Shown: positions 1 through 11,669 of the stretch, piece by piece
How positions within the stretch are numbered: position 1 is the first letter of the stretch
Layout of the letters: every line of letters begins with the position of its first letter
Assembly: GCA_024704765.1 (NCBI GenBank)
Contig: JAKMXF010000066.1
Span: 751,854 to 815,853, forward strand
Direction: 5' to 3'
Origin: Oopsacas minuta
Lineage: Eukaryota > Porifera > Hexactinellida > Lyssacinosida > Leucopsacidae
Length of the DNA: 64,000 nt
Translations under genes and position numbers: made by a program
The notes under the pieces: generated by a model
The model's input: the letters and a program-made list of their open reading frames with translations, nothing else
What the model was told of the DNA's origin: nothing
Databases searched by the model: none

Positions 1-125
1 CGGAAATCTAATATAAGATAATTACTTATCTAGCATTACATTTTACATTTACTGTATCTATGATAAAGTATCTGGGACGAGGTGTTGTGTTTTTATAGAG
101 CTAGTGTGATTTGATTTCCCTTTAG

Positions 126-947
126 GAGAGAGAATCCAAACGGATGCAAGACAAAGAAAAAGAGAGGGAACGAATTGCCAAAGAGAAACTTGAAAGGGAA
201 AAAAATAAACATGTTGATAGCGATGAAGGGAAAACAAAATCTAAGAAGTCATCGTCACCTCGTAGAGAGGATCGTAAAAGGAGAGATTCATACGAGAGGG
301 ACAATAAATCCAATAGATCACGGAGAAGTCGTGAGAGAGAAAAGGAAAGGGATAAAGAGAGGGAAAGAGATAAAGAAAGGGAAAGAGAAAGGGAAAGGGA
401 GAGAAAGGAACGTGAGAGAGAGAGGGAGAGAGAGAAGGAGAGATTAAAACAGAGGGAGAGAAGGATTAGATCACTCAGTCGTAGCAGAAGGAGATCACGA
501 TCTATAACCAGTTCTGATAGGTTAGTTAATCATGTACAGCGCATAGCAACAAGTTTGGATGAGTGGAATTCTATTTTATTCATTTTATTGAAATTTAGTT
601 CATTTCTAATTCTTCCCAGGGGCCAGGAGAGAAGACGATTGGTTGATAAAGATGAGGACAGTGAAAAACGGAAGTTTGAAAAAAGACAGAAAGAGAGAAA
701 ATTAACTTTTGAAAAAGTAATTTTGGTGCGATTTTTACAAAAAATGTATGTTTAATCCTGATTATATTTTAGGCATTAAAAAGTTGGGATTCAAGAGAAA
801 GAAAGAAAATTCGAGATTTTCATAAAAGAAGGGAAGATGAAGCAGCAGAAAATGAGGAATTGGTAAGTAGTGGCGTGTAGGAACCGTTATGATCGACTCT
901 ATCTGATAATTTGTCTCCGTCCCTCTTGGAATGTTTCGATGGTTAAG

Positions 948-1023
<76 letters not shown>

Positions 1024-4000
1024 GTGTGTTTTGTTGTCTATCTTAGCTGTAGTGATGAAATTTACCTGGAGTTTGTGTCAGGTTTACTCCTGTGTGTAGT
1101 CCGGATGTCTAACTACCTCATTGTCGTTGGATTAGGTCTTTGGAGTAGATATCTACTTGCTGGATATGAGTTAGATAGTAGAATTGAAATAATTTTAATT
1201 TTTTCTCTTATTTTAGAAAAGAGAGTCTAAGAAATTAGCTAAATTCTTAGCTGACTATGATGACGAACATGATGACCCAAAATATTATAAGTGAGCTTTT
1301 ACAATGTATGCTGGTTATAAGAACACCCTTGGGAGTAGCAATACATGTTCTCATAACCTGTATCAAATATGCAGGAATATATGAGGACCATGGTGTTCAT
1401 GTCCGGCAATGTTCTTATAACCAGCATCTGTTCTATCAGATAGATAGATTGATTTTTTTAACTTATCACCTTTTAGAGGAGGAAATTACGCTCGTAGAAG
1501 GAGAGATCGGGCCATTGAGAGTCAGGAAGATTCAGAAGATAGAGGCAGAGAGAAAACTGAAATAAATGAGATGAAAGATTTACAAATTAATGACATTTCC
1601 TATTCCAGGGATTCTATATCAATGTCTCAATCAGATTCTAATCCAATGGGATCTGTAAGTATACTGTATTGCTATAAATGGTTTTCATATGACTAATTCT
1701 TATGGATATATTCATACAGGACTCAGATGGGAGAGATTCTAGCCCTGACCATTTGAGTGACAAGGAAGAGGCAATACCATTAGAGAAACCCTCTCAAACT
1801 CAATTCTATTTCTCTTCTCATCATTCTAATTCTAATTCTAATACAGCTCAAACCTTTATGAAACATGAAGCTAAACAGGATATTCTTGTTCCTCCGGTAA
1901 ATATGTCTGTTTGCAATATAAATACAGTCAACTCCCGTTATGCCAAACATGGATATATCGAAGTCTATAATTGTACAAACATAGTCCCTTACCGTCAAAG
2001 TAACATATTTCATTCGTAATATCGAGGTGATTATCACTGTCCCTTCAGCTTAGATATAACCGAAGTTGATTGTATATTAATACGCAATATACATAGTGTT
2101 ACAAATTTGCTATATTTAGATAAAGAAAGAACACAACTTAGAGGATGTGAGACAATCCCTCCCCCCATCTGTCCTACTCACCCTCAACAAACCCCTGACA
2201 CATGAATACCCTGATCCTCACTCTACAGATCACGCAGATATAAAGCCTCAACAAATACTACAGAACTTTACCCCCGGGAAATTAACATTCGATCTCATCG
2301 CTCCGAATAAACTCAAGCTAGAGCCTAAACCTACTGACTCCGGTCGTAAACGAGCTGTCGATATTGCATTCAGTCTAGACGATGAACCTGACACTGAGAT
2401 AGTTCCAGTTTCAAAGTTCCCCAAACAAATCCCTCCCGAAATCCAGATGGATATGAGCTTCCCACCTCCTCTCTCCTCTGACAGTGGTATTGGTAGAATT
2501 CTAAACGAAGAAGATAAGAAGAAACAGACTAAGAAATTAATCAGCAGTATACCTACAAGTAAAGAGGAAGTATTCAAATATGATCTTTGTTGGAATATGA
2601 TTGATAAAGTTAGTTATTTATTTTGCGGACATCTGAGGACCGAATACTCTCTATCCCAGCGCTTCCCAATCCTTTTCACTCGTGTACCCCCTCCCATAGA
2701 CTGCCATCAAATTTTGAGTTATGGATTGGGAACCGCTGCTTGGGTATTAACTGAAGTAATAGGGTATGCATTTCGCCATCTATGACCCGTATTTATGTCC
2801 TTCCAGGAGATTAAATTTTGTGTGCTACTTTAGGCAATGATGGATAAACGGATTCGTCCTTGGATTAATAGGAAGATTGTTGACTATATTGGCGAGGAGG
2901 AACAAGCTTTAGTGGACTTCATCATAGAAAAGGTGTGAATTATTAATTATATGAATATACATTAAACTTTCTTTATAACGAAGTGCTCATGATCTTTGTT
3001 TAAAATCATTTACAGTATACTCAGCTTGATAGGGTCACATCGAGATCAGGGTATTTTGACCTGATTAACCGTTGGTCTATTAAGCTGGCTCTACTATACT
3101 TCCAAGCTATAGGGGGTAAAGAATCACTTCGTTAAAACGGGAGCTTCGTTATATCCGAGTTATAACGAGAATTTCCCTAAATTTTCTATGAGTATTATGA
3201 GGGGGTAGAAGTTTGAAAATATCCATATTTCTATTTCTACCTTCTGTAATATATTCTACTAGTAGAAAAGTGCTGATAGCTAATTACTAATATTACATGC
3301 AAATATTCTACTCAGATTGCTTATGTAAATTTATCTTATAGCTACAAGAAAAATGTTCTGCATCATCTCTACTACAAGATATCGTGATGGTTAGTTCTCT
3401 AGCAAGCATGTTTTGTGAATTATGCATAGTTTTATCATTTCCGTCATAATGTTGTTAAGTGGTATTTAGTTCTTCTATCCTAACAACAAATAATATTAAT
3501 TCCCGTAAGCCAATCAATTTCAATCTCAGATATGTAGGTAATAAGAACCAATGAAAACCATTATGTAACTTAACTAATTGAATGTCAGCCTAACTAAACC
3601 CTCAAATCTGATAGGTCAAAGCATTTGACATCCATCTCAGTGAGTTGTTCAGATATCGCAACACAAATGCCAAATGCCAAGTTTGTGGCTCTTACCAGTT
3701 TCTCAATCATTTTGGGCAAAACCATTGAAAATTGGAGTTCAGTTAACTTCCGGTATATCTAAGCTCAAGTGACCGTGATAATTACTTCGATATAACCGAT
3801 GATATATGTGTTACTTTGATGGTTTGGGACCATATTTGTATGATTACAGACTTCAATATAAGCGATTTCGTTATATACGTGTTCGATATAAATGCGAGTT
3901 AACTCCAATAGTATATATGATTCATATATTTGCTCTTTTAGGTCCTAGACGAAGATGCGGAGATGTTTGTTGTGAAAATGTGGCGATTAATGATCTACGA

Positions 4001-4037
4001 ATCAGAGGCTAGAAAATTGGGGATTTGCAAGTACTAG
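126..4037 (+). CDS. RBM25: RBM25-like splicing factor, 3' part (5' end outside window)
   Basis: Ten exons join in frame: 126-520, 620-716, 773-862, 1217-1290, 1477-1654, 1720-1896, 2120-2608, 2834-2932, 3342-3389 and 3942-4037 (stop TAG). The N-terminal part visible here is an ER/RE- and RS-rich low-complexity tract. It is followed by the RBM25-type segment FLADYDDEHDDPKYY. The last four exons encode the C-terminal PWI domain, with IRPWINRKIVDYIGEEEQ and the end MWRLMIYESEARKLGICKY. Human RBM25 ends in the same way. RBM25 is a nuclear RNA-binding regulator of alternative splicing associated with U1 snRNP. The RRM-bearing N terminus must lie upstream of position 1. Introns carry several MITEs. 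The identification is firm; exon edges come from frame continuity and GT-AG sites. Confidence 0.93.
949..1025. repeat. (GT)n microsatellite in an RBM25 intron
   Basis: Nearly pure GT dinucleotide run inside the intron between the exons ending at 862 and starting at 1217. The Val/Cys open frame over it is an artefact. Confidence 0.97.
1307..1428. repeat. MITE family A, copy 1
   Basis: About 120 bp with inverted ends of the type TATGCTGGTTATAAGAACA. Further copies lie at 11489-11602 and 14942-15063. This copy sits within an RBM25 intron. Confidence 0.85.
1924..2076. repeat. MITE family B, copy 1
   Basis: Inverted ends of the type ACAGTCAACTCCCGTTAT. Internal blocks include CAAACATAGTCCCTTACCG and GGTGATTATCACTGTCCCTT. 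It lies within an RBM25 intron. Other copies or fragments occur near 3750, 6795, 8568, 12556, 14189, 15947, 40205 and 58676. Confidence 0.85.
2657..2741. repeat. hAT-like MITE family C, copy 1
   Basis: The ends read GCGCTTCCCAATCC and GGATTGGGAACCGCT, with an internal CCCATAGACTGCCATCAA. Such ends are typical of hAT (Charlie-like) non-autonomous elements. Other copies are near 12996, 15190, 17486, 38908 and 49572. Confidence 0.8.
3013..3108. repeat. MITE family E, copy 1
   Basis: Begins with CAGTATACTCAGCTTGATAG and ends with an imperfect inverted copy. It is related to the element at 4857-4990, which has AGTAGACTC-type ends as in mariner/pogo-like MITEs. Confidence 0.65.
3596..3907. repeat. 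Composite of repeat D followed by MITE family B
   Basis: 3596-3730 begins AACCCTCAAATCTGATAGG and contains GTGGCTCTTACCAGTTTCTC (family D). 3750-3907 is a family B MITE. The same D-then-B order recurs at 14113-14374 and 58511-58820. Confidence 0.75.
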
Positions 4038-5681
4038 AATTGGTGATCTCTCGTCTCTACCATTATTTTAGGTTGTTATAATTAACAATTGACTCACAAA
4101 TTGGATTATTGAATTATTAAATGAATTACTGTTAAAGGTTCTGGAAGCAATATTTAGGATAATTAATACTTATTTACAAGAGTTTATTTACTGTTAACTT
4201 AATGGGGTTTGTTGTTTTGAGATTCTTCATAAAATCACATGTCTTTGAGATTGTTGAAACGAACTTGCCAAATTTCAATGCCTTTCTCTAACATAATGAA
4301 AGATCTCATTTTCTATCTTTTAGATATTTTATTATAATAAATGTAATATACTTCATTGGTGTTATAATTATATTAAACTATTGATTTCAGTGGAACCTGA
4401 ATTCTGGTTAAGCAATTGAACTGATTTTGCCTTGGACGAGTTGTAGTTGGCATGAATGTATTTTCAAGTTAGTAGTGTACAGCTTTTAACCACGGGGGTA
4501 GGGCGAACTGGTGCATTCTCCTCGGATTTATACATCCTGGTCCCTGATCTTCCAACGCCTCCTCAGTTGGTTAGTTGGAAATTGTTTCAGCTCCAATTCT
4601 CGTTATAACACCACTGCGTGTTTGTATTCCATTTGACGAATTTCTGCACATGGAAACCAGTACTAAAGGTTCCACTAACATTAAAGATGTGTATTATATG
4701 ATATTATTATTATTATGTTATTGTATGGGAAGAACTCTTGATGTTAATCTACAACTACAAATTACAGACCCTGCCTAAAAGATAGCTAAGAAGGTCTATT
4801 TATTTTTATTATTTGTATTTACTTATTTCTACTGATAACAAGGTAAGAGAGTATTAATAAGGTAGACTCCGGTTAATAGGGGGCACTTGGCCAGAAACAG
4901 AGCCATAATAGTGGTAAATTACTCCAGTTAATCGGGTCAAATGGCCTCTGGTTCCGATGTGACCCTATTAAGCTGAGTCTACTGTATTCAAATTTATCAT
5001 TTCACCATTTGGTATTATTAAGCAAACAAATCAATTGAGTTTAATATATAAACTATGTGTACTATTCCACAAGAAGGTAGTTAATGTAACCTTAATACTA
5101 ATCTTCGTAACATTTTGTATTTAAGCAAAACCACATCGAATTTCTATACTTACTAATTAATACACTAACTTACTACGAAACTCATTAATATTTGTGATAT
5201 TACGTATGGAATTCCTGTTTTTAGTCTAATAGTCCGCCAAATGTCTCAATCAATACTACTTGCTATGGTTGTCATGGCCAAATGCGCTATACTTTTGTAC
5301 TCACGATATAGGAATTTCGTACTCAGAGGTGTATATTACCTCAATTCTAGATATTAATTAACCGGAATTACTTATATTTCCTATATGGCTAATATTATAG
5401 GCGCCAAGCCCGCCTGGGCTTAGAGCTAATGCAAAATATGTGTGAGTCCTCCTGGATCGTTCAAATTGTTAGAAAGTTCGGCGCCTCTGGTTGGAATGCC
5501 TATCGGAGACTTTGATTGGTTTAGGAAAATGTTTATTGGAAAATAACTGAATTCCTTCTCACCCGAACCGTTGCTAACCCTTAGGAACTAATTCAATTAT
5601 AAATAATGCTATGCATATTAATACAAATATACAAATCAATACTCTAATATTTCTAAACAAGTTCTAACAGAAACAATACAT
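4038..5681. other. Intergenic region between convergent RBM25 and GTPBP2 ends
   Basis: No coding exon is supported. An AATAAA-type signal lies near 4333 after the RBM25 stop. It holds a family E MITE at 4857-4990 and a fragment of another repeat near 4563-4600 that shares TTGTTTCAGCTCCA with 17187-17266 and 32346-32384. Confidence 0.7.
4857..4990. repeat. MITE family E, copy 2
   Basis: Ends read GGTAGACTCCGGTTAATAG and CTATTAAGCTGAGTCTACTG, an imperfect inverted pair. Internal blocks match the element at 3013-3108 and a fragment near 8724. Confidence 0.75.
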
Positions 5682-8600
5682 CTATTGAATTGGGACTTTG
5701 AGGGTGTTTACAGACAGTAAATTAGTTACTGTACCAATTCCCTTGGTTGTACCCTCTCTGAATAGTATCTTAGTACCAATACTCAGGTACTCTGGATGGC
5801 GAGTAAATCTGAAATGAACTTTCTTTTGATTTCCAGGTTCTAGTATATCCTATATGAAAATATTCAGTGGAATTACATAATTTGAAACTCGGCATGTGTG
5901 TGGAATAGGGTGTGTTTTGAAACATGTCCTAAGATCTAACCGATATCTCTTAAAGTCTCTGAGATAGGTGACAAAATATCTTAACCTATTAGATTTAAGT
6001 GTTCACTCAGCACATTTTGGTATTCATTCTTAAAGGACACTTTTGCAAGCAGCACACCTTAAAAATTACAATTTGTACCGACATCATACTGTGTGAAGTT
6101 ATGCATAGTGGAAGTGTGACACTGTGGATTTAAATCGTATACGTACCGAGGTGGATATCTTCAGGTCATAAACCCTTTGGCGAAATTTCAACTCTTAGGT
6201 TTGTGCTGTAGAGCGAACACGGAAGAATAATGGGCGACTATACGTACTGAAGTATAGTCGGAATAGCCAAAATCGAAGCGTGCATTTATCAGCTATTAAT
6301 ATATCAAATACATACACATATATTACTTACATCTTCAATCTGGAATATAATAGCCTGTTGTCTAATGCTATTGATGTATACTGTCAGTCTGAACTTGGAA
6401 GTTATAAAATTTGTAGTGTGATAAATCAAATATGTGTCAGCTACAAACTCCATACAAGATAGACAATCCCTCTCTAATCCAAGACCTACCATTCCCTATA
6501 GAATTCAAGGTGTTAGTTATATATTCGCTTTATCCAGAATTCGAGTTAGTTTCATTTAATAATTTCTAGAAATATATTTGTTAGTAACTTACAATTCTAA
6601 CTGAATCTCTGTGGAGATGTTTACTTGCTATACACGCTACTTGTCCCGGTCTAACCAAGCGGCAAGCTGCTCGCTTCCTCTGAATTGTGGAAATTTGGAT
6701 CTGTTTATAGCTGCCATCCTCTGCAGGACCAACTTTCATATAGTCCCCCTCTCTGATAATACCTCTATACATATTTCATAATACAGTCTGTTATATAGAA
6801 CACGGATGTAACGGAATATCCGCTCACATCAAAGTCTAAATTTATACAAATATGGCCCCAAACCGTAATGAATATTAAGCATATTCCCGCTATATCTTAT
6901 TGATATCGGAGATTTTCCTGATATTGATATTTGTAGAACTTTGGATATTTGATAAAAATAAATAACTAACTCCTTTAAGTATCCAGACACAACAGTGCCA
7001 GTGCCTGTTACAGAATATACTTCATCAATATGGAACTCGATTGGTTCCGCTTCTCTTCTCTCCACTTCAGGTTGTGTCATTTTTGGCAGGACTAGGTTTA
7101 GGAACCTGATTATTAGATCCAAATTGTGTCCGCTTACAGCTGATACAGTGAATATTGGTGCCACGCTAAATAGAGAATCAATAAATAGATTTAGATTTCA
7201 TGGCGTGCTAGCGTGCCTCGCTTGCGACAGCTTAGTAGACAGGACCTTACCTTTTCATGCTGATCGGCTATGTACAAGTTAATTTTCCAACATATTTATG
7301 ATATAGACTTACCTAAGAGTGTATATTTTAGCTGCAGCAAGATCTGCGTCATCCTCTGTCTCAATTAAGCTCGGTTTTAAATTACATCCCATCTGTTTAA
7401 GGGTGTCCTGCAGTTGTATTATAGTTTTCCTCAGCTGTTCCTTTGAGCATACATCTACTTTATTGATTATTAGACATATGGGAACTTTCAATGCGAGTGC
7501 ATAGCTCAAATGTTCATGGAATGTGCCAACTAAATAAATAGAAGAGTTTAAGAATTTCGAACAATGAAATAGTATTAATTTCTTAAAAGAGAATTTATAG
7601 AGGTAATTAGGGGGTGTAGCTCAGTGGTAGAGCGCTCGCTTCGCATGCGAGAGGCCTCGGGTTCGATCCCCGACTCCTCCAGTTCTTTTTAACCAAATCT
7701 CTTATTCATAGTCTTCCCCTACCTCATAATACTAAATTATAATTGAGATTGAAAATTGGTCCCTAATATGATTATTAGTAATATAACCATGGATAATTGG
7801 ACTAGTTCATCTGCGATTGTTGTTCTATGTCATTTTGAGGCATTCCTCGCTTGGTTGTAAGGGCTTTTCTATAACTTATAGAGGGACTATTATTGTCACA
7901 CACTACAACTTACCAGCTCCACAAGCCGCACTAACTACTAGCATAGTTATATCAGGATGTTGTCCTGTCAATCCAAATACTGTAGTCTTCATATACTTAG
8001 GATGGCCAGCTAAATCAATAAAGGTTATAAGCTTTGAAGATGCTTGGCATATCTCTTCGGTCTTTCTCATAGTTGAATAGTTTACCATCTAAGAAATTTT
8101 ACATATTTTAAGATAATGTAATAATGGGAGCAAATATGGACCATGGATACTGAAAGGAGTACATCAATTGTACCCTATTCCAATAAATGGCCACTTTCAC
8201 ACCTCGAAACGGATACAATTGGATTCTTGCCAACCCATTTACAAGAAATCCAGGACAAATTGTCTCCGTATGTTACTCACATTTCCTCCACAATCAAAGC
8301 CTAGAATTTCCTGAGAAATGGACGAAGTTCTGCCAGACTTCATTTCATGTAAATGTCTGAACAGATCAAGTCTAGCTCTCCCTCTTCCATTATCCGTCTC
8401 TCCATGAGTGAGTACTCCCAAGAGGGTACTCTTTCCAACTTCCATATGACCTGTCACGGCTATTCGGACTTCTATGAACTATAAAACACAAATACATTCA
8501 ACTCCAATTATATGAAAATACCTGCTTATATTTGAAATTGTCAATATAAGAAATAGTTCATCGGTAATAACCAAGTAATTATCGCGGCCCCTTGAAATTC

Positions 8601-10794
8601 GATATGACCGGAGTTGATTTTCGCGAAGAGGACACTCTGATCTAAATTTTGTAATTTTGAGCATATATAATGGACTCATACTTTTCGAGAAATGGTCATG
8701 CAAAGTGGTTGAGCCACAATCAATTGTTGTCCCCGGTTAATCGGGCCAAAATGGCTTGATCCGTAACATACAACTTCCATGGGTTTCCATAGGGGTACCA
8801 AACAACCGTGTTATGTATTTGTGAATCTACATTTCTTACTTGTTGGTCATCGGGCACCTTTCTGACATGAACTTCTGCTGAAAATCTTTTCTCTCCATTT
8901 TCATAGTCCACTGTTCTTGTACGAATTATCTTAATAGTGGCATCTAATCTAATTAACATATATATTGTAATGATGATGTCTATACTTATTAATGGTTTCC
9001 AACATTCACTCAGTTATAAATGCAGAAGTTTAACAAATTTTAACAATTTTTCGTTGCGATGAATTGTCCCCTATTTTGTGGAAAATTTGTTTGTTCGTTT
9101 GTGTTTGTTATAAATGTTATTGCACAAAAGGAAGGTGCCCAAGGAACGGATGATAGCGGGTCTTGTAGTATACTTTGTATTTCAATAATTGGAGGAATTT
9201 TCGGGGTTTTTATTTTGAGCGTTCCGTTCATGTTTGCTTTATATTTCTTAACGAAAATAATATTGAAAACAATAAATAAAGCTATTCGATTAAGGAAAAT
9301 AAACACAATTCGACCAAATTTGAGTTTTATTGAGATGAATGCGTTGGAGAAAAGCAATGAGAATAAACGAAGAAAAAGCTCAACTACAATGCTGGAAATT
9401 ATTGAGGAATTACCTGAGAATGAAAGTTGAGCATTTGTATTTATTTGTATTTTGTTTATTGCTTATTTAAACGAGAGATTCATTCTATTTCTCTGACTTG
9501 TTATTGTATGTCAGCAGTTAAGCAACCGAAAATCTTTACTGTATTACCTCGAATAGTAGCGGGGGTGATTATTCATATTTTAACACCCTTGTACAGGGGA
9601 CATAATATATAATCACATACTGCGTATCATGAGTCTATTCACCAACTCCCTAACGTGATTCTGTCCCAGTTTCCAGGGTTACCTGGTTGGTATTTGGCTA
9701 CACCCCTCAGCGAGGGATGCAATCATTAAATGGGCTACTATTCGATATATTCTTAGGATTCTTACAAATACGAAGGTGCTAACACAACATAGCGACATAT
9801 AATGCCTGTTGGAATGTTATGTAGTTATACAGTTAGTTTGCAACAGGTGACCTATCATAGGTAAAAGATGTTCAGATGATTACTCTTATCTCACACCTTA
9901 TGTCATTTCCTAGAACTATCCTTTAATTATTTTTCTAGATTTTCCTGGTATTTATACGTGAGTTTAGTGCCTATTTAAACTCGAACTATGTGACCCAATT
10001 AAAACGCAGCGTTGAACTTACCTCTCTGCCATTTCTTTGAGAGTTTCCAGAGAACTGTCCAAGTCTTCCTCACTTAACCCAGCCACGTTTCCCTTGTCCT
10101 CTACCCCTATTTGGTAGATAGCTTCCCCTCTCCCTTCCCTCAGTCTCCATTTCATCTGAGTGACGAGCTGGGCTAACCGAGCAGCTGTTGGATCGATTAA
10201 CTTCAACTAAAAACAATAAATGTAAAATTTAAATACTCAAATTTGTATTTTTACAAAATACTGTTATAGTAACTGTACTTCCTTATAAGGAAATATTACA
10301 TTTTTATTGAACCATAATCATTGAGAAAATACCCATATGTACAAGAGTTAAGGATACTTGAGAGTACTTGTCGATTCGGATTCTCATTATGGATGTAAAA
10401 CTTGGAAATTTTTGTATCAGCGTTGGCATTCGGTAAGCATACAAATATTGTGTTTATTTACTGAAAGATAAACAAATTGATTTGTAAACTAATGCAATTA
10501 CATATTAACCACCCACTTGTAACTATTTCCCTCAATATTATTCTTGAATCCCCCTCCCGTATGATTGTTGATAATAACTAACCTTGTACTCAATATTTCC
10601 TTCTTCAACCTATGAGAAGACAAGTAAACAAATATACTAGTAAACAAGTAAACAATATACTAGTAAACAAAAACAAATATTACCTCAGGGGGTAGTTGAT
10701 TATTCGTTACATTCAATTTCAACTCTGAAAACGTATCTTCAATGTCCGCCACTCCATCGTCATCCCCAAACAGAAAACAAAAACTTTCATCCAT
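5682..10794 (-). CDS. GTPBP2: GTP-binding protein 2 (GTPBP1/2 family translational GTPase)
   Basis: Eleven exons (transcript order) join without a break: 10684-10794, 10583-10609, 10022-10206, 8840-8948, 8281-8478, 7914-8088, 7313-7529, 6971-7165, 6593-6764, 6331-6495 and 5682-5849. They give 573 residues against about 600 in human GTPBP2. Landmarks are the start [31 protein letters not shown], the P-loop [14 protein letters not shown] (G3), NKVD (G4) and the C-terminal [20 protein letters not shown]. These match GTPBP2 better than GTPBP1. GTPBP2 acts with Pelota in rescue of stalled ribosomes. The second exon is only 27 nt (VEEGNIEYK). The eighth-to-ninth exon join gives [19 protein letters not shown], which fits the family exactly. 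Two unrelated genes lie in its introns. Confidence 0.95.
7610..7681 (+). tRNA. tRNA-Ala (anticodon CGC)
   Basis: A 72-nt cloverleaf: acceptor GGGGGTG / CTCCTCC with the alanine identity pair G3:U70, D-arm GCTC...GAGC, anticodon stem CTCGC/GCGAG with loop TTCGCAT, and T-arm TCGGG-TTCGATC-CCCGA. Position 6:67 is a T-T mismatch. Internal A and B boxes (TAGCTCAGTGG and GGTTCGATCC) are intact. A T5 run follows at once (7684-7688), a Pol III terminator. The gene lies antisense in the GTPBP2 intron between exons 7313-7529 and 7914-8088. Confidence 0.95.
9059..9430 (+). CDS. Small single-pass membrane protein, unknown function, nested in a GTPBP2 intron
   Basis: A 123-codon intronless frame, ATG to TGA, inside the GTPBP2 intron 8949-10021 on the opposite strand. 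It has a hydrophobic signal-like N terminus (about residues 8-22) and a short charged segment [14 protein letters not shown] transmembrane stretch follows (about 37-65), then a basic cytoplasmic tail of about 55 residues with KRRKSSTT and an acidic end. I do not recognise the family. The layout (signal, tiny ectodomain, TM, tail) resembles the proteins at 51090-51575 and 52185-52697, but it lacks their tyrosine motifs. No splice partner is evident; expression is unproven. Confidence 0.5.
   Translation: MNCPLFCGKFVCSFVFVINVIAQKEGAQGTDDSGSCSILCISIIGGIFGVFILSVPFMFALYFLTKIILKTINKAIRLRKINTIRPNLSFIEMNALEKSNENKRRKSSTTMLEIIEELPENES
9545..9710. repeat. Repeat family F, copy 1
   Basis: Contains ACCTCGAATAGTAGC, GGTGATTATTCATATTTTAA and TTCACCAACTCCCTAACGTG. 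The same blocks recur in order at 34361-34556 inside an intron of DRL-2. Confidence 0.85.
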
Positions 10795-11669
10795 TATAAT
10801 AATAATAAATTTGTTTTAATAAGATTGGTATTTACATGTTTGTAATTTTGGTAGCTGTTTTGCTACAATTCAAATCCAAATTGTTGTTTGAATATTATAT
10901 CATCATTTTGAAACGATTTATGGTTTTAGCCCACTTTCGCTATTTGATTCTAATTATTCTCTTATATTTATGGGTCTGTATAAAGTTCTAAAGTTCTATT
11001 TTTAGTATCGAGTATAAAACTGCTTATCCAGCAAAACCACGTTAGTAATTATTCTATTCTAATTTCGACACATAAACGTGGAGGTCAATTGCATGATTCT
11101 TAATATTACTATATTGTAGAAAGCTTAGGGAGACTTGCCAACATTTTTCATGTGTCTCTGCGTTGTCGAGGTGTGTTGACATATGATTTCTGGTTGCAGT
11201 TAATCTAGTCATCCAATCTACTCACCACATTCCTTTAATTATGTACATATACATTTATATGTGAATTGCTGACACTTCCGTGTATGAATATACTTTATGA
11301 CACCTCTATATATGAGTATGATTTCATCTGTGCGCTATTTTGAGCTGTAATTGTTGTCTTATCAATATGGCACTTGTGTATTTATCTTAGTTTATTTCAA
11401 CTTTTGAACTTTATGGAAACAATAGTCCCTCAATCTGTATTTGTATAAAGTCGAATTGGAATTAGAATTATCGTAAAAGAACTAATATACTGCTGGATAT
11501 TAGTACCATCCTCTGGAAACTGTTCTCATATATTCCTGTATATTTATACCGGTTATAAGAGCATGTATGGTTACTCACAAGGGTGTTCTTATAACCAGCA
11601 TACACTTTATTAATATTGGATAACACATGCTTCTATTAGAGCTGAATATATCAGCAAAATTATCCTAGA
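10795..11669. other. Divergent intergenic/promoter region between GTPBP2 and the TBK1-like gene
   Basis: AT-rich, with no supported exon. A family A MITE occupies 11489-11602, only about 70 bp before the ATG of the kinase gene. No convincing TATA box or other core element could be assigned. Confidence 0.6.
11489..11602. repeat. MITE family A, copy 2
   Basis: Reverse-oriented relative to copies 1 and 3. It ends GTGTTCTTATAACCAGCATA and includes ATATTCCTGTATATTTATAC, the complement of the interior of 14942-15063. Confidence 0.85.

Noticed and set aside
931-1230. Open frame over the GT microsatellite
   Set aside because: Pure repeat translation (Val-Cys) inside an RBM25 intron.
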